From an uncultured Bacteroidia bacterium (GTDB taxonomy: Bacteria > Bacteroidota > Bacteroidia > Bacteroidales > F082): a stretch of DNA of 40,600 nucleotides. The notes beneath the pieces are model-generated. The model searched no databases, was not told where the DNA came from, and saw only the letters and a list, made by a program, of their open reading frames with translations. The stretch lies in contig CADBGN010000027.1 of the NCBI GenBank assembly GCA_902794155.1, positions 1 to 40,600 on the forward strand. Reading direction: 5' to 3'. Made by a program: the position numbers and the translations under genes. Below, one piece after another: positions 31,951-40,501 of this stretch; the first letter of the stretch is position 1; the number at the start of each line of letters is the position of its first letter.

Positions 31951-31997
31951 ACTACTAAAATGAGGTTTTTGTGGGTTTTGTATGTTTTGTGATATTA

Positions 31998-32945
31998 TTA
32001 TAACTTTATGTTTTCTAATAGTTTATAAGCTTTGTTTCGATCTTGTTCCAATTGCGCTTTCAACTCGTCCAGCCCGTCAAATTTCTCCTCGTCACGGATG
32101 CGGTCGATAAAGCGCACATGGATCTGTTTGCCGTAGAGATCACCATCGAAATCGAACAGGTTGACCTCGATGATGGGGTTGTCCTCGCTGCGGTCACCGA
32201 TGGTGGGACGGTGCCCGATGTTGGCCATGGCCTTGTAGGTCTTGCCTTCGTAGTCAACGAGGCAGGCATACACGCCTCGGTTGCTGATGAGCATATATTC
32301 CCTCGGCAACTCGAGGTTGGCGGTGGGGAAGCCTAAGGTACGCCCTATCTTGTTGCCCACCACGACCTCGGCAGTGACGGAGTAGGTGTAGCCCAACAGT
32401 TGGTTGGCTCGCTTCACATTTCCCGTGGCAAGGGCGTTTCGGATTTTCGTGGAGCTGATGGCGATGTTCTCAACATCCTGTGCGGCGATGCGTTCCACCT
32501 TGAAACCATATTTCAGTTTCATGTCGTTGAGCAGACCGAAGTCGCCCATGCGGTTTTTACCGAAGTGATGGTCGTAGCCCACAACGATATAATCGGGATG
32601 GATGTTATCGATGATGTAGTCCTTGATGAACACCTCTGAGGGCGTGCGCGAAAACTCTTTGGTGAAGTTGATGATGACCACGTTGTCGATGCCATACTCC
32701 TCGAATTTCTTGAGTTTTTCTTCGGGCGTGCAGAGGAAACGCAGGTTGGAGCTATCAATATTGAGCACCTGCCGCGGATGGGGGCTAAAAGTAACGACAA
32801 CCGTCTCACCACCAATGCTTTGTGCCAAGGTCTTCATCTTGTTGAAGATGGCCTGATGGCCAAGGTGAACGCCATCGAAGGTGCCGATGGTGACCACGGC
32901 GTGAGGGATGTTTCTAGCTTCTATGATGTTTCTGAAAACTTTCAT
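31998..32945 (-). CDS. ribF: Bifunctional riboflavin kinase / FMN adenylyltransferase
   Basis: The 315-aa product has the N-terminal nucleotidyltransferase domain with AVVTIGTFDGVHLGHQAIF (about residues 15-33), VVTFSPHPRQVL and ISSTKIRNALATGNVKRANQ (about 168-187), then the C-terminal flavokinase domain with GNKIGRTLGFPTANLELP and ANIGHRPTIGDR. It converts riboflavin to FMN and FMN to FAD in the cytoplasm. The gene follows asd after an 82-base gap holding a repeat element, and a terminator-like hairpin follows it. Confidence 0.95.
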   Translation of the reverse strand: MKVFRNIIEARNIPHAVVTIGTFDGVHLGHQAIFNKMKTLAQSIGGETVVVTFSPHPRQVLNIDSSNLRFLCTPEEKLKKFEEYGIDNVVIINFTKEFSRTPSEVFIKDYIIDNIHPDYIVVGYDHHFGKNRMGDFGLLNDMKLKYGFKVERIAAQDVENIAISSTKIRNALATGNVKRANQLLGYTYSVTAEVVVGNKIGRTLGFPTANLELPREYMLISNRGVYACLVDYEGKTYKAMANIGHRPTIGDRSEDNPIIEVNLFDFDGDLYGKQIHVRFIDRIRDEEKFDGLDELKAQLEQDRNKAYKLLENIKL

Positions 32946-32949
32946 CTTT

Positions 32950-33024
32950 GAATGATGAATGCGGAATGATGAATGCGGAATGATGGGTCCGGTAGGTCAT
33001 TCAGCATTCAGCATTCCGAATTCC
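32950..33024. repeat. GAATGATGAATGCG repeats with inverted CATTC arm
   Basis: The 14-bp unit GAATGATGAATGCG occurs at 32950-32963 and 32964-32977, with a partial third copy to 32985. The right part, 32998-33018 (CATTCAGCATTCAGCATTCCG), is an imperfect reverse complement, so the unit can fold. It occupies nearly the whole asd-ribF gap. Confidence 0.65.
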
Positions 33025-33027
33025 TAA

Positions 33028-34017
33028 TTAAACAAGTTTCGTTTCTATTAAGTATTTGGCGATTTGCACCGCATTCGTTGCAGCGCCTTTGCGGAGATTG
33101 TCGGCCACGCACCAAAAATTGAGGCCATTCTCCACCGAGAAGTCACGGCGGATGCGACCCACGAAGACCTCGTCTTTGCCTTCGGCATAGAGGGGCATCG
33201 GATAAATGTTGTTGGCTGGGTTGTCTTGCACCACCACACCAGGCATGGTTGCCATCAATCTGCGGACATCGTCGATTTCAAATGGCTTTTCGGTCTCCAC
33301 ATTGACGGCTTCACTATGGCCGCCCCACACGGGCACACGCACCGTGGTGGATGAGACGGCGATGTGCTCGTCGCGGAGGATCTTGCGCGTTTCGTTGACC
33401 ATCTTCATCTCCTCTTTGGTATAGCCGTTGTCGAGAAAGGTATCGATGTGGGGTAGGATGTTGAGGTCAATCGGATGGGGATAGCAAGTCGTGCCGCTCG
33501 CGCCAGCGCGTTCGGCCTTCAGTTGGTTGACACCTTTTTGGCCGCTGCCCGAGACGCTTTGGTAGGTGCTGACGACGATGCGTTTGATGCCGTAGGCCTT
33601 ATGGATGGGCGCCAAGGCCATCACCATCTGTATGGTGGAGCAGTTGGGGTTGGCGATGATATGCGTTTCCTTGCTGATAGTGTCGGCATTGATTTCGGGA
33701 ACGACCAAAGGAACATCTTTTTCCATGCGCCAGGCAGAGCTGTTGTCGACGACGAAGGTGCCCTGAGCAGCAAAACGCGGCGCATATTGTTTTGATGCCG
33801 ATGCTCCTGCCGAGAAGATGGCAATGTCAGGGCGGGCGGCGATGGCCTCGTCCACGCTGACCACTTTATGGGTCTTGCCTTGGAAAACGATTTCCTTGCC
33901 CACGGAGCGTTCCGAGGCTGCCACAATCAATTCATCAATCTGAACTTTTTGTTCATCAAGCACTTGAAGCATCTTAGAGCCGACCAGTCCGGTAGCCCCA
34001 ACCACTGCGATTTTCAT
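33028..34017 (-). CDS. asd: Aspartate-semialdehyde dehydrogenase
   Basis: The 329-aa product opens with MKIAVVGATGLVGSKMLQVL, the NADP-binding loop, and contains the catalytic cysteine in IANPNCSTIQMVMALAPIH (about residues 125-143) and the family block VSTYQSVSGSGQKGVNQLKA. A later RVPVWGGHSEAVNVET carries the conserved histidine. It reduces aspartyl phosphate to aspartate semialdehyde for lysine/diaminopimelate, threonine and methionine synthesis. It has an unusually strong Shine-Dalgarno GGAGG at 34023-34027 and a -7 box at 34044-34051. Confidence 0.96.
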   Translation of the reverse strand: MKIAVVGATGLVGSKMLQVLDEQKVQIDELIVAASERSVGKEIVFQGKTHKVVSVDEAIAARPDIAIFSAGASASKQYAPRFAAQGTFVVDNSSAWRMEKDVPLVVPEINADTISKETHIIANPNCSTIQMVMALAPIHKAYGIKRIVVSTYQSVSGSGQKGVNQLKAERAGASGTTCYPHPIDLNILPHIDTFLDNGYTKEEMKMVNETRKILRDEHIAVSSTTVRVPVWGGHSEAVNVETEKPFEIDDVRRLMATMPGVVVQDNPANNIYPMPLYAEGKDEVFVGRIRRDFSVENGLNFWCVADNLRKGAATNAVQIAKYLIETKLV

Positions 34018-34022
34018 TTTTT

Positions 34023-34051
34023 CCTCCTTTTGCTATTTGGGCGCAAAAATA
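34023..34051 (-). promoter_or_regulatory. asd promoter -7 box and Shine-Dalgarno sequence
   Basis: On the minus strand TATTTTTG (34044-34051) matches TAnnTTTG and GGAGG (34027-34023) sits five bases before the ATG. A perfect Shine-Dalgarno is uncommon in this window. Confidence 0.6.
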
Positions 34052-34172
34052 GGAAAAAAGAAGTATTATTCTTCAGAGCCATGATTATTTGACAGCATCT
34101 TCTTCAAATGGTTAATAACATGTCGGTTTAGCCTAACAGCAATATCCTGCCCCCCTCGCACAACAATAAAAC

Positions 34173-36248
34173 CTATTCCCCCAACAACCTCCTCTTAACC
34201 TCCTCATACAAATCATTATAATCAAAAAGGTGATAATTGCCCACGGCAACCTGTCCATACAGCCATTCAAAGAAGGCTTCATAGTCGTCTTCTGTCAAGG
34301 TCTTTGCTTTTTCTGCAATCAGATCCTTGATATGTCCATTCCATGCATCGATGGTGTAGCGCGGATAGAAGCCGTTGTCAAGCACCTTCACCAATGTGTC
34401 AAATGAAGTGATGGCATTAAGCATCTGGTCGTCATCCTTGGTTATCATCCTTTCGTAATCAGCCCGTAATTCATCATAGCAGGCAACCACAGAATCCATC
34501 AATGCTTGTGGCAGATGCCACTCTTCATCGAGTCGCTTCCCGAAAAGCACCATACTTTTCGCTTTATTAACAGCCAATGCCGTATCAAAATCGTTCAGAT
34601 AACAGGCAAGTACTTCCAAATCCTGTGGGAAATAATACATTTTGACATCATCAAACGAAACCCCAATTTCGTTTCTCGATTCTTGTTTTTGACGGCAAGT
34701 GTCGATTCCAGGATACATGTATGTGACACATGGGTAATAATTGTCTAAATAATTCAGGTCATCTGTACTGATTATTGTCGAATCCGTTCCCAAATATGTT
34801 CGCGATATAAATTCAATTGGGCACAAACCTTTAGGAAGCCTGCGCTCATTGACATGCTTGACATCGGCGATAGGATAAAAACCCTTAATGGTATCACCCG
34901 CAACAATTCTCCATGAGATTTGGGAACCATAAATTTGAGGCTGCCCTTGATGCATCAAAAAACGGTCTTCCATATAAGCAAGATCATGACTATCCGCATC
35001 GTTTTCCTGCACAGCATGTCTGAGCTGTTTCAGATACCAAGGAAGAAGTGTAGGGGAATGTTGGGCAATCAGCCAGGCATTGTGCGAGCCTTCGCGTCCT
35101 ACTAATTGCCATGTGGGGAAACCGTATTGTGTAATTAATACTTCAAGCTTGGCGGTATTTATTGAATCGATGGCAATCATCTTTTGTCTATTCTCTTCAG
35201 ACCAAGGCTCTTTTCTAATGGCTTGGTCAATCTCTGCCATTGCCGCCAGCGAATCAATGAAAGGCTGACATCTTTTATGCTCTGCAATACCAATTAGTGA
35301 ATCCAATTCATGCCAATAAGCGCGTTCAAACAAGCCAATATCATGAAGGAACAATTGATCTGATCCACCTCTATCCAAGCCTTTTGCCACCAATCGAAAC
35401 AACAGCTCCTTGCTTTTTGATGGGTGTTCCTCAATTTCAGCAGTGACATAATAATACCACAAATCATAAAAACCACCAATAGGCTCAATCGAATCCAGTT
35501 TCGAATAAAGAGAATACGCTGTTTGGAAATTGTCAGACCAATAGGCTTCGGTAGCTTTATATTGCAAATCTTCGCATGAATACTGTGGAGCACGCTCTTC
35601 AGCCAGATGGATTTCGTTTTGGCCATTTAACGGCAAATGCACATAAATCACACGGAATCTGTAGTCATCCCCGAAGCGCTTCACATACTGCCGCACCTGG
35701 CGCAGGTGCCGTTTCGTGTAGTAGCGTGAACTGCTGGGCCAAATCACCATGAGGGTATAATCATATCCCGAAGTCTCTTCCAGTAGCAACTGTTTTTCCT
35801 GGTCACTGGCAACGAGAAATTGAACATCGTTTTGGAAACATACTTTTCGATTGACATTCTCGTTCACTTGCCCATATTTACTCGCAATGGGTACATTTTC
35901 AAAGATTTCAAGGAATTTTGCGTTGCCCATGCAAATCTCATAGCCTCCAACAATACCGCCTGTTGAGTCATACATTCGTGTCTGTATAAGCGAATAGAAT
36001 CCTTTTTGTGCACTCTGCGAGTTGAGGAAATATCGCTCATTCTGCTTCAAACTGTCATCGTATTGCGCGTCAAACTCAAACTGGCCGTGTGGGCAGTCCG
36101 GCATGAATTTGTCGATGTTGTGCACCTGTTCCTTGTCCATCCCCGAAAACGGCATCACCACCATGTCCCAAACCATCTCGCGCGGCATTCGGCAGGAACT
36201 CATCAACACAATGCTGATTGATAGAATTATAAGAACAACTTTTCTCAT
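34173..36248 (-). CDS. Large lipoprotein with DUF6624-like domain
   Basis: The 691-aa product has a lipoprotein signal (VLIILSISIVLMSSC, Cys19). The section around residues 340-460 (DQAIRKEP, ITQYGFPTWQLVGREGSHNA, DRFLMHQGQPQIYGSQISW) matches my memory of DUF6624, a Bacteroidetes domain of unknown function. An earlier block LMVIWPSSSRYYTKRHLRQV suggests a thioredoxin-like fold in which the usual CxxC has become PSSS; this is a guess. The C-terminal 200 residues are unrecognised. It starts 43 bases after the TonB-dependent receptor and may belong to that transcript. The gene is more AT-rich than the receptor. Confidence 0.68.
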   Translation of the reverse strand: MRKVVLIILSISIVLMSSCRMPREMVWDMVVMPFSGMDKEQVHNIDKFMPDCPHGQFEFDAQYDDSLKQNERYFLNSQSAQKGFYSLIQTRMYDSTGGIVGGYEICMGNAKFLEIFENVPIASKYGQVNENVNRKVCFQNDVQFLVASDQEKQLLLEETSGYDYTLMVIWPSSSRYYTKRHLRQVRQYVKRFGDDYRFRVIYVHLPLNGQNEIHLAEERAPQYSCEDLQYKATEAYWSDNFQTAYSLYSKLDSIEPIGGFYDLWYYYVTAEIEEHPSKSKELLFRLVAKGLDRGGSDQLFLHDIGLFERAYWHELDSLIGIAEHKRCQPFIDSLAAMAEIDQAIRKEPWSEENRQKMIAIDSINTAKLEVLITQYGFPTWQLVGREGSHNAWLIAQHSPTLLPWYLKQLRHAVQENDADSHDLAYMEDRFLMHQGQPQIYGSQISWRIVAGDTIKGFYPIADVKHVNERRLPKGLCPIEFISRTYLGTDSTIISTDDLNYLDNYYPCVTYMYPGIDTCRQKQESRNEIGVSFDDVKMYYFPQDLEVLACYLNDFDTALAVNKAKSMVLFGKRLDEEWHLPQALMDSVVACYDELRADYERMITKDDDQMLNAITSFDTLVKVLDNGFYPRYTIDAWNGHIKDLIAEKAKTLTEDDYEAFFEWLYGQVAVGNYHLFDYNDLYEEVKRRLLGE

Positions 36249-36291
36249 TCAAATATGCTTTTAAGCCCGCTATTCCTCATAACGCCCTCAA

Positions 36292-38634
36292 CTAAAACCA
36301 CACCTTATACGAAAACGACGGAATAATCGGGAAGAAAGTCCGCTGCCATAGCGTTTGTGGCTCTTCGGGGAACTGATTCCAATACAACGGGTCGCCTTTC
36401 TTGTCACCGTAGTAGTAATAGTACGGATTCTGTCGGCAATACACATTGTAAATCGAGAAGGTCCACTCGGCTTTGCGGCCTTTCTCGTTCCTGGTCTTGA
36501 ACTTGGCGGCCAAATCGAGGCGGTGGTAGTCGCGCATCCTGGCACTGTTGCGCTCGCCGTAGATGTTGGTTTGCTCAAAATGCACATCGCCTTCGGGAGA
36601 GATGACAGGCGTGTTCTGCACCCCGATGACGGGTGTGTAAGGCAATCCCGTCTGATAGGTCCACAAGGCACTCAACGACCAACGCTCCGTCAGCTGATAA
36701 TTCACATTGATGTTGATGGAGTGTGGGCGGTCGTATTCAAACACATATTCCTTACCGTTGTTGATGTGGTCGAATTGCCGCGTGGTGTGTGACCAAGTGT
36801 AGCCTACATAGCCATCCAAGCGGTTGAAGTTGAAGCGCGTCATCATTTCCACGCCATACGACTTGCCCTTGCCGCCCGCTTCCACCTTGTTGCGCCAGTC
36901 GGAGTCGCCGAGGAGGGTGCTGTAGCCTTCGCGGTAGGTGGCCAAGTCGCGGAGCAGCTTGTAATAGGCATCCACTTCCACGCTGATATGGTCTTGCCAA
37001 AAACCGCGCTGCCAACCGACAGAGGCTTGGTCGGAGATGGCGGGCTTGATGCGGGCGTCGGCAGGAATCCACACCTCGTTGTTCATGATGGAGCCTGGCG
37101 TCATCATCAGGTGTGCGTTCTGCGTGACGCGCATGGCGGTCAGGTTGATGGTGCTTCCTCCTAGGATGAAGCTGAGATTCAGCCTCGGCTCCCAAGCGAA
37201 ATGATGATAACCCTTATTCAGGAAGCTATTCGCCCTCAAACCGATGGAGCCATTGAACCAAGTACCAAACTTCAGTTTGTTGTCCAGATAAAGTGAGTTG
37301 TCGAACACGCTCGAAATGTCGGGCAGGTTGGTTTCTGAGAAGCTGCTGGTGAAGTGGTTGGGGCGGTAGTTGAGATAGGAAGTTTGCAGGCCGTATTCCA
37401 AGGTGTAGGCATTGCTGACAAAGAGTTTCCAATCAGAGCGGAGCGAGACATCGCTGACACGCGAAGAGGTCTTGACAAAGAAATCGGTCGTGTCAACGGC
37501 GTTTCTAAGGTAGGCCTTCATGTTGTTCTTCAATCGGTATTGCGTGAACGACAGTGTGTTGGCCATAAACAACCTTGAACTGACCGCGCTGTTCCATTGT
37601 CCCGACACGAGCAGATTGCCCCAGATGTTGCCGATGCTGTTGCGCTCGATGTCGCCGTTCTCCCTCTTGTTCTTCCAGATGCGCATGTAGTCGTCGCCCT
37701 CATAGATGTTGAACGCAAAACTGTTTTTGGCATCGGGTGCCCAAGTGTACTTGGCGTTGATGTCGTGGAAGCCGTAGGCAATGTTATAGTCTTGTCCGCC
37801 TTGCTCTTTGCTGATTTGGCTGGCAATGTAAAGCAACGCTTCAGTGAGGGTCTTGCGGCCCGTGATGATAAAACTGGAGTTCTTCAGCCCGCCTGGGCCT
37901 TCCACGGCAAAGGCCAAGTCGGTGAGGCCTGCGCTGAGCGAGCCTTTCAACTTGGTGGGGTCGCCTTTCTTGGCGGTCAAGTCAACGATAGAGGACAGTT
38001 TGCCGCCATAGCGTGCTGGAAAACCGCCCTTGTAGATGTCCATGGTGTTGATCATCTCGGAGTTGAACACCGACATGAAACCGCCCAAGTGGTTGACATA
38101 GATAAGCGGCACATTGTCGAGCATGTAAAGATTCTCTCCAGGATTGCCGCCACGCACAATCATCAGGCTGGAGGCTTCGGTGGCCGCTTCGATGCCGGGC
38201 AGTTGTTGTGCCGCCTTGATGATGTCGGGCCGACTGCCGATGGTGGGTAACTGGTCAATGCTCTTGGCATTGAGGGTTAGCGTGTTGAAGCTTGTTCTTC
38301 GCTCAATGCGAGAGGCACTGACTTCAACGGATTGAAGGGTTTCAGTCAAAGGTTTCAAATGGATTTGCAGTGGCTCATCGGTACGGTCCACCTTGATGCA
38401 CTTTTCTTCGTAGCCTATGCATGAAATGCAAAGTGTGGCAGGCAGTTCTACGGCAAGGTTGAAATAACCCTTTTGGTCGGTGGCCACGCCTTTGGTGCGG
38501 TCTTGCAGAAAGACATTGGCCCCGATGATGCGTTCGCCGTCATTGGCATCATTGACAAAACCGGAAATATGTGTTTGTTGGGCTTGGGCAAAAAGAGAAA
38601 CCAAAAGACCTATCAAGAGAAACATTCTTTTCAT
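36292..38634 (-). CDS. TonB-dependent receptor with carboxypeptidase-regulatory-like domain
   Basis: The 780-aa product has a signal peptide (MKRMFLLIGLLVSLFAQAQ), a CarboxypepD_reg-like domain (about 20-95: ISGFVNDANDGERIIGANVF, DQKGYFNLAV), a plug (about 120-230: PDIIKAAQQLPGIEAATEAS, LMIVRGGNPGENLYMLDNVP, MDIYKGGFPARYGGKLSSIV) and a beta-barrel ending in an aromatic residue (SFSYKVWF). Such receptors import substrates across the outer membrane with TonB energy. Its partner is a DUF4249 lipoprotein encoded six bases upstream instead of a SusD. Receptors of this kind with DUF4249 have no firmly known substrate, and no glycoside hydrolase or metal-handling gene is nearby to suggest one. Confidence 0.93.
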   Translation of the reverse strand: MKRMFLLIGLLVSLFAQAQQTHISGFVNDANDGERIIGANVFLQDRTKGVATDQKGYFNLAVELPATLCISCIGYEEKCIKVDRTDEPLQIHLKPLTETLQSVEVSASRIERRTSFNTLTLNAKSIDQLPTIGSRPDIIKAAQQLPGIEAATEASSLMIVRGGNPGENLYMLDNVPLIYVNHLGGFMSVFNSEMINTMDIYKGGFPARYGGKLSSIVDLTAKKGDPTKLKGSLSAGLTDLAFAVEGPGGLKNSSFIITGRKTLTEALLYIASQISKEQGGQDYNIAYGFHDINAKYTWAPDAKNSFAFNIYEGDDYMRIWKNKRENGDIERNSIGNIWGNLLVSGQWNSAVSSRLFMANTLSFTQYRLKNNMKAYLRNAVDTTDFFVKTSSRVSDVSLRSDWKLFVSNAYTLEYGLQTSYLNYRPNHFTSSFSETNLPDISSVFDNSLYLDNKLKFGTWFNGSIGLRANSFLNKGYHHFAWEPRLNLSFILGGSTINLTAMRVTQNAHLMMTPGSIMNNEVWIPADARIKPAISDQASVGWQRGFWQDHISVEVDAYYKLLRDLATYREGYSTLLGDSDWRNKVEAGGKGKSYGVEMMTRFNFNRLDGYVGYTWSHTTRQFDHINNGKEYVFEYDRPHSININVNYQLTERWSLSALWTYQTGLPYTPVIGVQNTPVISPEGDVHFEQTNIYGERNSARMRDYHRLDLAAKFKTRNEKGRKAEWTFSIYNVYCRQNPYYYYYGDKKGDPLYWNQFPEEPQTLWQRTFFPIIPSFSYKVWF

Positions 38635-38640
38635 GGCGCA

Positions 38641-39594
38641 TCAGTTTTTAGGATTGATGAATACCGTGTCGCAGGTCATGGGAGCGATGGCGGCAAACAC
38701 GCCACGGCCATTCTCCACATTGCTGTAGAGGTTAATGGGGCTTATGACGCCGAGGAAGAGGTTGGAATAGGCATCGGGTTCCTCGAAGGCGTTTTGGCTT
38801 TTCATGTAATGGTAAGCCGATTCCGAAAGGCCGTGCATCCTGACCACCACTTCGCCCGTGCGTTCTATGACCCCGCCAGAATGTTGTCCGCCCCATCCGT
38901 AGTTGCTGAACAAGGCGTTCACCTTCATGGTATAGGTCGTGCCTGTGATGATTTCATTGCTGAACAGCAGACGGTCGGAGCCTTCGTTAAGCAGCACGGG
39001 GTCATCGGTGTTGATGGACGCGTTCATCGTTCCTGATTCCGTGGAATGGCCCAAGTAAGCGTGCGTCTCAGCATCATAGTAGTCATTGAGGAACGCGGCG
39101 TAGATGTTGGAGCAGTAATACAATTTCTGATTCGGGTCAGTCTTGAAGGTAATTATGAAGGCAGGGCAGGGACGGCCTTCGTCATTAACGGTGGCATTCT
39201 CCATAATTTCCACATGAGTCACCACGGGTTTCTCCGGCATTTCGGTTTGTGCAAAAAGCGTGTCGTAGCCAGGGATGACGACCTTGCAGGCATATTCGTG
39301 CAAGGCCTCGGCGGTGGTTTCACCTACATAACGGCCTTTGCCATCATGTTGTAGTTTTTCCGTGAAGTGTCCGTCAACATAAAGCAGCACCTCGGCATTG
39401 GTGCAAGGAGCAGGGTGTACCGAGTCAAGGCATTGTGCAAAAGAGACCTGAGCCCACACGGGCTGGTCTTCCTGAAGTACGGCGTTCAAAGAGGGTTGAG
39501 GGTCAAAATCGGGTCGGTCGTAGTCGCTGACCTGTTTGCGGCAGCCGCTGAAGGCGAGTGCAGCAAAAAGGAAAAGGATGAATGTGTCTTTCAT
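38641..39594 (-). CDS. DUF4249 lipoprotein, partner of the TonB-dependent receptor
   Basis: The 317-aa product has a lipoprotein signal (LFAALAFSGCRK, Cys17) and DUF4249 features: LNAVLQEDQPVWAQVSFAQC near residues 36-55, ADEVLLYVDGHF-like NAEVLLYVDG, YACKVVIPGYDTLFAQTEMP, and a C-terminal block with FLGVISPINLYSNVENGRGV then FAAIAP (about 279-304). DUF4249 proteins accompany one class of TonB-dependent receptors in Bacteroidetes, probably as surface-exposed partners. The receptor gene begins six bases after its stop, so they form an operon. A cruciform-like repeat lies 36 bases upstream. Confidence 0.85.
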   Translation of the reverse strand: MKDTFILFLFAALAFSGCRKQVSDYDRPDFDPQPSLNAVLQEDQPVWAQVSFAQCLDSVHPAPCTNAEVLLYVDGHFTEKLQHDGKGRYVGETTAEALHEYACKVVIPGYDTLFAQTEMPEKPVVTHVEIMENATVNDEGRPCPAFIITFKTDPNQKLYYCSNIYAAFLNDYYDAETHAYLGHSTESGTMNASINTDDPVLLNEGSDRLLFSNEIITGTTYTMKVNALFSNYGWGGQHSGGVIERTGEVVVRMHGLSESAYHYMKSQNAFEEPDAYSNLFLGVISPINLYSNVENGRGVFAAIAPMTCDTVFINPKN

Positions 39595-39630
39595 AGTTTG
39601 ATTTTTATACTATGACTTGGGACTATGACA

Positions 39631-39681
39631 ATGACCACTTTATGAGAAGTTGAAACTTCATATCTTAGTTAAAGTGGTCAT
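39631..39681. repeat. 12-bp inverted repeat with nested hairpin
   Basis: ATGACCACTTTA (39631-39642) pairs with TAAAGTGGTCAT (39670-39681), and inside it GAAGTT (39646-39651) pairs with AACTTC (39654-39659). It lies between the barrel protein stop and the DUF4249 start, so it may terminate the former. Additional GGTCATTGTCA copies follow on the right. Confidence 0.6.
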
Positions 39682-39696
39682 GGTCATTGTCACTGG

Positions 39697-40335
39697 TCAT
39701 TGTTTTGGATTTTGCCATTTCTTCGGCCCGCCAAAGCGGATGTTGATGCCGAAACGGTTGTATGGGCGTAGTTTGTTGTTGGCATTTTCATGAAAAGAAT
39801 TCGGTTTTAGGCTTGAATATGTTCTTTCGTAAAAGAATCCGAAATACTTCGAAGGGTTGATGGCCAAGCCAATTCCTCCTGCAATGTAAGGCTTGTTGAT
39901 GCTAGGTGTATTATAGTCAGGGCTTAAGTTGTCTTCTTCGTATATGCATATCTGGTGATGCATCCCAGCGCGTAGAATACTGTAGACATCAATGAAATAG
40001 AACCCAGGCAGCACTAATGGGATAGGGTGCAACTCATTGTGTAATCCGTAATAAACAAAATGGTTTCGGTAAGGGTGGAGGTCATCACCTCCAATACCAA
40101 TCATGGAAGTATTGGTGCTGTATTCGGCGTATATCCCGGCTACGCACCAATCTGTGAAGCCATATCCTGCACTAAGGCAGAACTTCGAGACATCGTTATA
40201 TGTATCTCTTTCATAGCCTGGATTAAGAATAATATTGCCTTTGTTTAGTGGCTTCAAGGAAGTGAAGGGCAGATTGCTTTGTGCAAAGGCCAAGCAGGGC
40301 AAGAGCATGATAGCCAGTAGGATGCGTCTTTTCAT
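39697..40335 (-). CDS. Small outer-membrane beta-barrel protein
   Basis: The 212-aa product has a signal peptide (MKRRILLAIMLLPCLAFAQ) and alternating hydrophobic/polar strands with glycines and aromatics (CLSAGYGFTDWCVAGIYAEY, YIAGGIGLAINPSKYFGFFY), ending in FGINIRFGGPKK. This is typical of small outer-membrane barrels in Bacteroidetes. No specific family recognised; role unknown. It is separated from the DUF4249 gene by an inverted repeat, so it is probably a separate unit. Confidence 0.65.
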   Translation of the reverse strand: MKRRILLAIMLLPCLAFAQSNLPFTSLKPLNKGNIILNPGYERDTYNDVSKFCLSAGYGFTDWCVAGIYAEYSTNTSMIGIGGDDLHPYRNHFVYYGLHNELHPIPLVLPGFYFIDVYSILRAGMHHQICIYEEDNLSPDYNTPSINKPYIAGGIGLAINPSKYFGFFYERTYSSLKPNSFHENANNKLRPYNRFGINIRFGGPKKWQNPKQ

Positions 40336-40416
40336 AGTGATGTTTTGATTGTTTGCTATGAACGCGACTTTAAAAGGAATTATTGTGTGTTATTTTTTCG
40401 AATAATACTCCCAATT

Positions 40417-40447
40417 TTTGTTGCAATTCACATTTTTTCTACTTTTG
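40417..40447 (+). promoter_or_regulatory. Full Bacteroidetes promoter before the last gene
   Basis: TTTG at 40417-40420 and TACTTTTG at 40440-40447 are separated by 19 bases, matching the -33/-7 consensus exactly. The ATG is 54 bases after the -7 box. Confidence 0.72.
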
Positions 40448-40501
40448 CGTTTGAAAACGACATAAAACCTCAACAAATTAATTCACTAAATTCAATTCAC
40501 T

